A stretch of 64,000 nucleotides of DNA from Macrothele yani (Eukaryota; Arthropoda; Arachnida; Araneae; Macrothelidae). This document shows positions 19,678 to 31,042 of the stretch, piece by piece. The number at the start of each line of letters is the position of its first letter. The stretch's first letter is position 1. Both the position numbers and the translations under genes were made by a program. The notes under the pieces are model-generated. The model was not told the DNA's origin. It saw nothing but the letters and a program-made list of their open reading frames with translations, and made no database searches. The stretch spans positions 225,373,331 to 225,437,330 of the forward strand of contig CM077034.1 of the NCBI GenBank assembly GCA_039090855.1. The letters run 5' to 3'.

Positions 19678-22600
19678 GTATATTTACATTGACTCTGAAT
19701 AACCCTAACCGGTAATCTAACTGGTGCGGCGGTTTTATGTTGTCTTCAACATGTTCTTTTATTTGACTGAGTGAGCAATTATTATTAATCCATACTGCTG
19801 AAATGATACTTGATCCAAGAAACCTCATTTTTTACTTTAAAACCCTATATTTCCATTGACTCTGAATAACCCTAACCGGTAATCTAACTGGTGCGGCGGT
19901 TTTATGTTGTCTTCAACATGTTCTTTTATTTGACTGAGTGAGCAATTTATTAATCCATACTGCTGAAATGATACTTGATCCAAGAAACCTCATTTTTTAC
20001 TTTAAAACCCTATATTTACATTGACTCTGAATAACCCTAACCAGTAATCTAACTGATGCAGCGGTTTTAAGTTGTCTTCAACATGTTCTTTTATTTGACT
20101 GAGTGAGCAATTTATTAATCCATACTGCTGAAATGATACTTGATCCAAGAAACCTCATTTTTTACTATAAAACCCTATATTTACATTGACTCTGAATAAC
20201 CCTAACCGGTAATCTAACTGGTGCGGCGATTTTATGTTGTCTTCAACATGTTCTTTTATTCGACTGAGTGAGCAATTTAATTAATCCATACTGCTGAAAT
20301 GATACTTGATCCAAGAAACCTCATTTTTTACTTTAAAACTCTATATTTACATTGACTCTGAATAACCCTAACCGGTAATCTAACTGGTGCGGCGATTTTA
20401 TGTTGTCTATAACATGTTCTTTTATTTGACTGAGTGAGCAATTTATTAATCCATACTGCTGAAATGATACTTGATCCAAGAAACCTCATTTTTTACTTTA
20501 AAACCCTATATTTACATTGACTCTGAATAACCCTAACCGGTAATCTAACTGGTGCGGCGATTTTATGTTGTCTATAACATGTTCTTTTATTTGACTGAGT
20601 GAGCAATTTATTAATCCATACTGCTGAAATGATACTTGATCCAAGAAACCTCATTTTTTTACTTTAAAACCCTATATTTACATTGACTCTGAATAACCCT
20701 AACCGGTAATCTAACTGGTGCGGCGATTTTATGTTGTCTATAACATGTTCTTTTATTTGACTGAGTGAGCAATTTATTAATCCATACTGCTGAAATGATA
20801 CTTGATCCAAGAAACCTCATTTTTTACTTTAAAACCCTATATTTACATTGACTCTGAATAACCCTAACCGGTAATCTAACTGGTGCAGCGGTTTTATGTT
20901 GTCTTCAACATGTTCTTTTATTCGACTGAGTGAGCAATTAATTAATCCATACTGCTGAAATGATACTTGATCCAAGAAACCTCAATTTTTTACTTTAAAA
21001 CCCTATATTTACATTGACTCTGAATAACCCTAACCGGTAATCTAACTGGTGCGGCGATTTTATGTTGTCTTCAACATGTTCTTTTATTTGACTGAGTGAG
21101 CAATTTATTAATCCATACTGCTGAAATGATACTTGATCCAAGAAACCTCATTTTTTACTTTAAAACTCTATATTTACATTGACTCTGAATAACCCTAACC
21201 GGTAATCTAACTGGTGCAGCGGTTTTATGTTGTCTTCAACATGTTTTTTTATTTGACTGAGTGAGCAATTTATTAATCCATACTGCTGAAATGATACTTG
21301 ATCCAAGAAACCTCATTATTTACTTTAAAACCCTATATTTACATCGACTCTGAATAACCCTAACCGGTAATCTAACTGGTGCGGCGATTTTATGTTGTCT
21401 ATAACATGTTCTTTTATTTGACTGAGTGAGCAATTTATTAATCCATACTGCTGAAATGATACTTGATCCAAGAAACCTCAATTTTTACTTTAAAACCCTA
21501 TATTTACATTGACTCTGAATAACCCTAACCGGTAATCTAACTGGTGCAGCGGTTTTATGTTGTCTTCAACATGTTCTTTTATTTGACTGAGTGAGCAATT
21601 TATTAATCCATACTGCTGAAATGATACTTGATCCAGAAAACCTCATTTTTTACTTTAAAACCCTATATTTACATTGACTCTGAATAACCCTAACCGGTAA
21701 TCTAACTGGTGCGACGGTTTTATATTGTCTTCAACATGTTCTTTTATTTGACTGAGTGAGCAATTTATTAATCCATACTGCTGAAATGACACTTGATCCA
21801 AGAAACCTCATTTTTTTACTATAAAACCCTATATTTACATTGACTCTGAATAACCCTAACCGGTAATCTAACTGGTGCGGCGATTTTATGTTGTCTTCAA
21901 CATGTTCTTTTAATCGACTGAGTGAGTTCAATTTATTAATCCATACTGCTGAAATGATACTTGATCCAAGAAACCTCATTTTTTACTTTAAAACTCTATA
22001 TTTACATTGACTCTGAATAACCCTAACCGGTAATCTAACTGGTGCAGCGGTTTTATGTTGTCTTCAACATGTTTTTTTATTTGACTGAGTGAACAATTTA
22101 TTAATCCATATTGCTGAAATGATACTTGATCCAAGAAACCTCATTTTTTACTTTAAAACCCTATATTTACATTGACTCTGAATAACCCTAACCGGTAATC
22201 TAACTGGTGCGGCGATTTTATGTTGTCTTCAACATGTTCTTTTATTTGACTGAGTGAGCAATTTATTAATCCATACTGCTGAAATGATACTTGATCCAAG
22301 AAACCTCATTTTTTACTTTAAAACCCTATATTTACATTGAATCTGAATAACCCTAACCGGTAATCTAACTGGTGCGGCGGTTTTATGTTGTCTTCAACAT
22401 GTTCTTTTATTTGACTGAGTGAGTTCAATTTATTAATCCATACTGCTGAAATGATACTTGATCCAAGAAACCTCATTTTTTACTTTAAAACCCTATATTT
22501 ACATTGACTCTGAATAACCCTAACCGGTAATCTAACTGGTGCAGCGGTTTTATGTTGTCTTCAACATGTTCTTTTATTTGACTGAGTGAGCAATTTATTA

Positions 22601-25600
22601 ATCCATATTGCTGAAATGATACTTGATCCAAGAAACCTCATTTTTTACTTTAAAACCCTATATTTACATTGACTCTGAATAACCCTAACCGGTAATCTAA
22701 CTGGTGCGGCGGTTTTATGTTGTCTTCAACATGTTTTTTTTATTTGACTGAGTGAGCAATTTATTAATCCATACTGCTGAAATGATACTTGATCCAAGAA
22801 ACCTCATTTTTTACTTTAAAACCCTATATTTACATTGAATCTGAATAACCCTAACCGGTAATCTAACTGGTGCGGCGGTTTTATGTTGTCTTCAACATGT
22901 TCTTTTATTTGACTGAGTGAGCAATTTATTAATCCATATTGCTGAAATGATACTTGATCCAAGAAACCTCATGTTTTAGTTTAAAACCCTATATTTACAT
23001 TGACTCTGAATAACCCTAACCGGTAATCTAACTGGTGCGGCGGTTTTATGTTGTCTTCAACATGTTTCTTTTATTTGACTGAGTGAGTTCAATTTATTAA
23101 TCCATACTGCTGAAATGATAGTTGATCCAAGAAAACCTCATTTTTTACTTTAAAACCCTATATTTACATTGACTCTGAATTACCCTAACCGGTAATCTAA
23201 CTGGTGCAGCGGTTTTATGTTGTCTTCAACATGTTCTTTTATTTGACTGAGTGAGCAATTTATTAATCCATACTGCTGAAATGATACTTGATCCAAGAAA
23301 CCTCATTTTTACTTAAAAACCCTATATTTACATTGACTCTGAATAACCCTAACCGGTAATCTAACTGGTGCGGCGGTTTTATGTTGTCTTCAACATGTTC
23401 TTTTATTTGACTGAGTGAGTTCAATTTATTAATCCATACTGCTGAAATGATAGTTGATCCAAGAAACCTCATTTTTTACTTTAAAACCCTATATTTACAT
23501 TGACTCTGAATAACCCTAACCGGTAATCTAACTGGTGCGGCGGTTTTATGTTGTCTTCAACATTTTCTTTTATTTGACTGAGTGAGCAATTTATTAATCC
23601 ATACTGCTGAAATGATACTTGATCCAAGAAACCTCATTTTTACTTTAAAAACCCTATATTTACATTGACTCTGAATAACCCTAACCGGTAATCTAACTGG
23701 TGCGGCGGTTTTATGTTGTCTTCAACATGTTCTTTTATTTGACTGAGTGAGCAATTTATTAATCCATATTGCTGAAATGATACTTGATCCAAGAAACCTC
23801 ATTTTTTACTTTAAAACCCTATATTTACATTGACTCTGAATAACCCTAACCGGTAATCTAACTGGTGCGGCGATTTTATGTTGTCTTCAACATTTTCTTT
23901 TATTTGACTGAGTGAGCAATTTATTAATCCATACTGCTGAAATGATACTTGATCCAAGAAACCTCATTTTTTACTTTAAAACCCTATATTTCCATTGACT
24001 CTGAATAACCCTAACCGGTAATCTAACTGGTGCGGCGGTTTTATGTTGTCTTCAACATGTTCTTTTATTTGACTGAGTGAGCAATTTATTAATCCATATT
24101 GCTGAAATGATACTTGATCCAAGAAACCTCATGTTTTAGTTTAAAACCCTATATTTACATTGACTCTGAATAACCCTAACCGGTAATCTAACTGGTGCGG
24201 CGGTTTTATGTTGTTTTCAACATGTTCTTTTATTTGACTGAGTGAGTTCAATTTATTAATCCATATTGCTGAAATGATACTTGATCCAAGAAACCTCATT
24301 TTTTACTTTAAAACCCTATATTTACATTGACTCTGAATAACCCTAACCAGTAATCTAACTGGTGCGGCGGTTTTATGTTGTCTTCAACATGTTCTTTTAT
24401 TTGACTGAGTGAGCAATTTATTAATCCATATTGCTGAAATGATACTTGATCCAAGAAACCTCATTTTTTACTTTAAAACCCTATATTTACATTGACTCTG
24501 AATAACCCTAACCGGTAATCTAACTGGTGCGGCGGTTTTATGTTGTCTTCAACATGTTCTTTTATTTGACTGAGTGAGCAATTTATTAATCCATATTGCT
24601 GAAATGATACTTGATCCAAGAAACCTCATTTTTTACTTTAAAACTCTATATTTACATTGACTCTGAATAACCCTAACCGGTAATCTAACTGGTGCGGCGG
24701 TTTTATGTTGTCTTCAACATGTTCTTTTATTTGACTGAGTGAGCAGTTTATTAATCCATATTGCTGAAATGATACTTGATCCAAGAAACCTCATTTTTTA
24801 CTTTAAAATCCTATATTTACATTGACTCTGAATAACCCTAACCGGTAATCTAACTGGTGCGGCGGTTTTATGTTGTTTTCAACATGTTCTTTTATTTGAC
24901 TGAGTGAGCAATTTATTAATCCATATTGCTGAAATGATACTTGATCCAAGAAACCTCATTTTTTACTTTAAAACCCTATATTTACATTGACTCTGAATAA
25001 CCCTAACCGGTAATCTAACTGGTGTGGCGGTTTTATGTTGTCTTCAACATGTTCTTTTATTTGACTGAGTGAGCAATTTATTAATCCATACTGCTGAAAT
25101 GATACTTGATCCAAGAAACCTCATTTTTTACTTTAAAACCCTATATTTACATTGACTCTGAATAACCCTAACCGGTAATCTAACTGGTGCGGTGGTTTTA
25201 TGTTGTCTTCAACATGTTCTTTTATTTGACTGAGTGAGCAATTTATTAATCCATACTGCTGAAATGATATTTGATCCAAGAAACTTCATTTTTTACTTTA
25301 AAACCCTATATTTACATTGACTCTGAATAACCCTAACCGGTAATCTAACTGGTGCGGCGGTTTTATGTTGTCTTCAACATGTTCTTTTATTTGACTGAGT
25401 GAGCAATTTATTAATCCATACTGCTGAAATGATACTTGATCCAAGAAACCTCATTTTTTACTTTAAAACCCTATATTTACTTTGACTCTGAATAACCCTA
25501 ACCGGTAATCTAACTGGTGCGGCGGTTTTATGTTGTCTTCAACATGTTCTTTTATTCGACTGAATGAGTTCAATTTATTAATCCATACTGCTGAAATGAT

Positions 25601-26990
25601 ACTTGATCCAAGAAACCTCATTTTTTACTTTAAAACCCTATATTTACATTGACTCTGAATAAACCCTAACCGGTAATCTAACTGGTGCGGCGGTTTTATG
25701 TTGTCTTCAACATGTTCTTTTATTCGACTGAGTGAGTTCAATTTATTAATCCATACTGCTGAAATGATACTTGATCCAAGAAACCTCATTTTTTTGCTTT
25801 AAAACCCTATATTTACATTGACTCTGAATAACCCTAACCGGTAATCTAACTGGTGCGGCGGTTTTATGTTGTCTTCAACATGTTCTTTTATTTGACTGAG
25901 TGAGTTCAATTTATTAATCCATATTGCTGAAATGATACTTGATCCAAGAAACCTCATTTTTTACTTTAAAACCCTATATTTACATTGACTCTGAATAAAC
26001 CCTAACCGGTAATCTAACTGGTGCGGCGGTTTTATGTTGTCTTCAACATGTTCTTTTATTCGACTGAATGAGTTCAATTTATTAATCCATACTGCTGAAA
26101 TGATACTTGATCCAAGAAACCTCATTTTTTTACTTTAAAACCCTATATTTACATTGACTCTGAATAACCCTAACCGGTAATCTAACTGGTGCGGCGGTTT
26201 TATGTTGTCTTCAACATGTTCTTTTATTTGACTGAATGAGTTCAATTTATTAATCCATATTGCTGAAATGATACTTGATCCAAGAAACCTCATTTTTTAC
26301 TTTAAAACCCTATATTTACATTGACTCTGAATAACCCTAACCGGTAATCTAACAGGTGCGGCGGTTTTATGTTGTCTTCAGCATGTTCTTTTATTCGACT
26401 GAATGAGTTCAATTTATTAATCCATACTGCTGAAATGATACTTGATCCAAGAAACCTCATTTTTTACTTTAAAACCCTATATTTACATTGACTCTGAATA
26501 ACCCTAACCAGTAATCTAACTGGTGCGGCGGTTTTATGTTGTCTTCAACATGTTCTTTTATTCGACTGAATGAGCTCAATTTATTAATCCATACTGCTGA
26601 AATGATACTTGATCCAAGAAACCTCATTTTTTACTTTAAAACCCTATATTTCCATTGACTCTGAATAACCCTAACAGGTAATCTAACTGGTGCGGCGGTT
26701 TTATGTTGTCTTCAACATGTTCTTTTATTCGACTGAATGAGTTCAATTTATTAATCCATACTGCTGAAATGATACTTGATCCAAGAAACCTCATTTTTTT
26801 GCTTTAAAACCCTATATTTACATTGACTCTGAATAACCCTAACAGGTAATCTAACTGGTGCGGCGGTTTTATGTTGTCTTCAACATGTTCTTTTATTCGA
26901 TTGAGTGAGCAATTTATTAATCCATATTGTTGAAATAATACTTGATCCAAGAAACCTCATTTTTTACTTTAAAACCCTATATTTACATTG
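19678..26990. repeat. ~166-bp satellite array, about 44 copies (7.3 kb)
   Basis: A monomer of 165-168 bp runs without a break. Each contains GAATAACCCTAACCGGTAAT, TGTTGTCTTCAACATGTTC (a short inverted repeat) and CCATACTGCTGAAATGATAC. Copies differ by a few bases. The variant GAGTTCAATTT for GAGCAATTT is sporadic early and dominates after 25550, together with CGACTGAATGAG, so blocks have been homogenised separately. No coding content. Confidence 0.97.
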
Positions 26991-27014
26991 CCACCTGAAA
27001 TATGTGCATTTGCA

Positions 27015-27267
27015 TATAACTTGAATTGACATTAAATGTCCGCCATTACTGTTGCACACGTTATGCAAGTTCGGCAATCGGGAGATTATTAAATGATGTT
27101 AGGTACGTATGGGGCATAGTATCGGCAATTAATATCAAGAAATGTGTTCATAGTTGCTGATACTATGCCCCATACGTATCTAACATCATTTAATAATCTC
27201 CCGATTGCCGAACTTGCATAACGTGTGCAACAGTAATGGCGGACATTTAATGTCAATTCAAGTTATA
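27015..27267. mobile_element. Palindromic MITE-like element (114-bp arms)
   Basis: 27015-27128 is the reverse complement of 27154-27267 with very few differences (for example TTAGGTACG against TTAGATACG) and a 25-nt spacer. Ends read TATAACTTGAATTGAC. The Tc1 transposon begins at the next base, using the final TA of the right arm as its target. Confidence 0.85.
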
Positions 27268-28801
27268 CACTGCCAGACAATTGCTAAGGACGGATGACAA
27301 TAGCAAAGATAGCAATCATAAAATGGAAGGCAGGAAAATGTGGAAATTAGCATAAGTGTGGGATACAGTAAGACGTGTTGTGCATATGCAAATTTTGGAT
27401 TGCCGAACTTGTTCGTGACGTCATAGTGCTGATAAGAGATATAAAGGATTTGACGCGTATTGACCGTTGTTGTTCAAACGCAAAGTTGAAAGGGAAAGAA
27501 TCAATTGACGAACTTGCAATTTTCAGTATGTCTTCCCGACATCACCTAGATGATTTTAGGCGTGGCCGTATTATTGGCAAGATTGAAGAACGGCGAAAAA
27601 TAACAGATGTTGCCAGGGAGTTCGACGTCAGCCACAGTGTTGTTTCAAGGCTTTGGAAATCATTTCAAACAAATGGAGAGTGTAGCAAACGTCACGGGGG
27701 AGGTCGTGTTCGCAGTACGACACCTGCAGAAGATCGGTACATAGTGCTATCAACAAAAAGACATCGGCGCAGCACAGCTAGTGAGGTAGCAAATCAGTTT
27801 ATGGCTGCTACTGGCAAGCGGATCTCCCGAAAAACTGTCGCCAGACGTTTGCATGAAGGAGGACTATACGCCCGCCGTCCTGTTGTGTGCATCCCATTGT
27901 CCAGACGTCACCGTACCGCCCGTTTGCAATGGTGCCATCAACATCGCAATTGGACTGATAACGACTGGTCTGCTGTCCTCTTCTCAGATGAGAGTAGATA
28001 CAGTCTATCGTCTGATTGTCGACGACAACTGATCTGGCGTGATAGTGGTACTGCACATTGTCCAGCAAACATACAGGAAAGGGACCGATATCCGACATGT
28101 AGTGTCATGGTATGGGCTGGAATCATGATCAATGGCCGTACGTCCCTTTGTGTGCTTCCAACTGGGACTATGACTGGCCAACGATACATTAATGATGTTC
28201 TGCTACCTCATGTTCGCATGTTCCGTGGTGCTGTCGGTGATAGATTCATTTTCATGGACGAAAACGTAACATGTCATCGAACAGTCGCTGTCCAGGAGTG
28301 TCTTGAGAGCGAGGATATTCAACGCCTCGTATGGCCAGCACGTTCTCCAAATCTGAATCCCATTGAAAATGTGTGGGATGCTTTGGGGAGGAGTCTTGCT
28401 GGTCGCCAATGCCCTCCAATAAACAAGGACACCCTCATCCGTGCACTGACAGAGGAATGGGATAAATTACCCCAACAGCTGCTTGATAATGTTGTGCAAA
28501 GCATGACACGACGTGTGGAATCTTGCATCGCCCTCCATGGTGGCCATATCCCGTATTGACATCTTACGCCGGAGGACGGTAATTGCATTTTTTTCACGTT
28601 TACGTATTCTGCACAAAATGGCCTGTTTGTCCCTTGAACACGTTCCAAAGCCTTCTGGGATTTCAGAGCACAATAAATTGTCTTTCTTGTAATGTCCTGG
28701 CATTCTGACATTATTTTATTTCACTTGGCATCCAACCACACTTACTTTTTTATGCGCTATATAGCCGTTTATGATCCGTCCTTAGCAATTGTCCAGCAGT
28801 G
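27268..28801 (+). mobile_element. Tc1-like transposon (1534 bp) with full-length ORF
   Basis: TIRs are CACTGCCAGACAATTGCTAA on the left and CACTGCTGGACAATTGCTAA read inward on the right, about 28 bp with two mismatches. TA occurs on both sides (27266-27267 and 28802-28803). A second copy of the family is at 51409-52902 in the opposite orientation. Confidence 0.93.
27528..28559 (+). CDS. Tc1-family transposase, full length, with altered catalytic residue
   Basis: I choose the ATG at 27528 (MSSRHHLDDFRRGRIIGK), giving 343 residues, the usual Tc1 size; the open frame extends upstream to 27375 without homology. An N-terminal bipartite helix-turn-helix domain (ITDVAREFDVSHSVVSRLWK and ISRKTVARRLHEGGL) precedes the DDE domain with VLFSDESRYSL (first Asp), FMDENVTCH and SPNLNPIENVW (Glu). 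The sister copy at 51409 reads FMDDNATCH and SPDLNPIENVW. Codon 28260-28262 is GAA where the sister has GAC, so the second catalytic Asp of the DD34E triad is Glu here. Cut-and-paste activity is therefore doubtful although the frame is intact. No host gene overlaps it. Confidence 0.9.
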   Translation: MSSRHHLDDFRRGRIIGKIEERRKITDVAREFDVSHSVVSRLWKSFQTNGECSKRHGGGRVRSTTPAEDRYIVLSTKRHRRSTASEVANQFMAATGKRISRKTVARRLHEGGLYARRPVVCIPLSRRHRTARLQWCHQHRNWTDNDWSAVLFSDESRYSLSSDCRRQLIWRDSGTAHCPANIQERDRYPTCSVMVWAGIMINGRTSLCVLPTGTMTGQRYINDVLLPHVRMFRGAVGDRFIFMDENVTCHRTVAVQECLESEDIQRLVWPARSPNLNPIENVWDALGRSLAGRQCPPINKDTLIRALTEEWDKLPQQLLDNVVQSMTRRVESCIALHGGHIPY

Positions 28802-28803
28802 TA

Positions 28804-29260
28804 TTATCGTAGCCACGTAAAAAATATGTTCATCGCAAATCGGTGAAATTTGAACAACGATATATTTTACGTGCATTTGCACTTTGCTTATGTCACAAGG
28901 TCACTGCTTGTTACCACTTTTCCTCTAATAACTTCAAAAATTTCTAACTGATTCTTACGATCTTGGTGTCTAATTAAAGATAACATTTTAAACTACATGA
29001 TTAGACAATTATTTGTCTTTTTTTTTCTTTTTCTTATTAAGATATACCATGACAAAGAATTATTTACATTATTTATTTTAAACTGCTATAACTTCTCTAT
29101 ACTTAAATTTACCAGATTCAAACTTGCAGGTTTGTTAAGTAGTTAGCTTAGCAACACATGGTAAAAAATTGGTGAAGGTGTTTTGTTGTACAGTGAAAAA
29201 ATAAAATGAACACGTCTTCAGCCCAAACACAATGTAACTTACAATTGTTTAAACCTATCA
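28804..29260. other. Unique AT-rich sequence, nothing recognised
   Basis: Includes GTGCATTTGCACTTTGC at about 28872, resembling GTGCATTTGCATATAAC left of the palindromic MITE at 27004, so the two flanks may be related. No coding evidence. Confidence 0.4.
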
Positions 29261-29261
29261 T

Positions 29262-30932
29262 TCATCATCATCATCATTGTCAACCATTATCAGTCCACTG
29301 CTGGACGAAGGTCTCCCCAAGTTTCCTCCACAACGGTCTGTCTTGTGCCAGTCTGCTCCATGTCACTCCCGCATACTTTCAAATTTCATCCACCCATCGC
29401 CCATGTGGTCGTCTTCTGGGTCTTTTCCTGTCCCTTGGAATCCAATCTAAAATTTCGGCTGTCCATCGATGGTCTGTCCTTCTGGCAGTATGACCAGCCC
29501 ATTGCCATTTCCGGGATTTAACTCTGACCATGATGTCTTCCACTCTTGTCATTTTTCGGATCCACGAGTTCCTCTTCTTATCTCTCCTGGTTACACCAAG
29601 CATGCACTTCTCCATGCTGCTTTGAGTTGTCTGCAGCCTTTGTATGTCTCTTTTAGTTAAGGTCCACGTCTCTGCACCATACATAAGCACTGGAAGGATG
29701 CATTGATCAAACACTTTTCTTTTAAGACATAATGGCATATTGCTCTTGAAAATGATGCTGTTTCTTCCAAAAGCTCTCCAGGCAAGTTTTGTACGCCGAT
29801 TAATTTCTTCATCAGTGTGACCCTCACTTGATATCTGCTGTCCAAGATAAACGTACGTGTCTCTTATCTCCAGCTTTTTTCCATCAATCGAGAAATCTTC
29901 ATTTCTCGTAAAAGCATTGAACATCACTTTTGTCTTCTGAAAGTTCATTTTTAATCCCACTTCTTTACTCTTGTCAGCAAGTTCCTGGATCATACTCTGC
30001 AGCTCTGATGGGGTAGTTGCAAAAATGACTACGTCATCAGCAAAACGATGGTAGGTTAGATAATCTCCATTAATTTTTATCCCTTTGTTTTCCCAGTTCA
30101 GTGATTGAAAGACATTTTCCAATGTGGCATTAAAGAGCTTCGGAGATATGGTGTCACCTTGTCTCACTCCCTTTCCAATTTTTATGTGTGTTGTATTTTC
30201 AAACAGCCGAATCTTTGCACTTGCATTTTTATAGATGTTATTAATAATATTAATGTATGCATCTTCAATACCGCAGGATTTCAGAGCCACTGTAACTGCT
30301 GATGATTTCACCTAATCAAAGGCTTTTTCATAATCGATAAAAGCCATGCACAATGGAAGTTCATATTCCCTCGCTCTTTCAATTAGTTCTCTCAGTACGT
30401 GGATGTGATTTAGCCACTCCTGAATCCAGCTTGTTCTCTCGGTTGAGCCATGTCCAGTGTCACCTTCAAGCGGTGTGAAAGAACTTTAGTGAAGATTTTA
30501 TAAACCACTGATAGGAGGCTGATAGGTCTGTAGTTCCTGAGATCCTCAATGTCACCTTTTTTATGTAGCAAGATCATAGTAGCGTTGTTCCAATCCTCAG
30601 GAATTTTCCCTTCATTAAGGCATCGAGTGAAAATTTGGGCGAGTACTGTTTCGATTTCTCCACTTGCTTCTTGTATGATGTCTACAGTAATTCCATCTTC
30701 TCCTGGAGCTTTTCCCAGCTTCATGTTCTTGATTGCATGTGCAACTTCTGCTGGAAGGACTGGAAGAACTCTGGTACTGGTACCTTTCATGATGTCTGGA
30801 GTACATGTATCATCCCTTTCATATAATTTGGAGTAGAAATCTTTCACTCTTGTCAAAATTTTGCCTCTATTTCTTGTTACAGAACCATCTTTTTTTCTCA
30901 GTGCAGTAATTTGTTTTCTTTCCTTACTGAGA
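29262..30932 (-). pseudogene. RTE-type LINE, 5'-truncated, minus strand
   Basis: On the minus strand, 30932-30410 gives the RT fingers (RNYRPISLLSVVYKIFTKVL, QAGFRSG) and 30311-29379 gives GVRQGDTISPKLFNATLE, the catalytic FADDVVIFA, LTKRDIQRLQTTQSSM and GHTARRTDHRWTAEILDW. It ends in an (ATG)n tail (29261-29278 as ATC), a hallmark of RTE/BovB elements. A small deletion near 30400 and a TAG at about 30313 (in KAFD-stop, where the plus-strand copy has Ser) kill it. The endonuclease domain is missing because of 5' truncation at about 30932. Confidence 0.9.
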
Positions 30933-31042
30933 TTTAAACCTATATTTACTGAAATTACAATACTGGCACTAACTGGCTGTGATGACATTGGGAAAGTATC
31001 AAAACATCTACATTGAAAGATTATATACATATACCTTAATTA

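Noticed and set aside
19678..26990. CRISPR-like regular array
   Set aside because: Monomers are identical through their length with no unique spacers, in a eukaryotic context; it is a satellite. The same holds for the 112-, 188- and 230-bp arrays.
19678..26990. Interstitial telomere
   Set aside because: TAACCCTAACC occurs once per 166-bp monomer, not as a run of telomere repeats.
29206..29660. Plus-strand frames at 29206-29493 and 29469-29660
   Set aside because: Antisense shadows of the minus-strand RTE.
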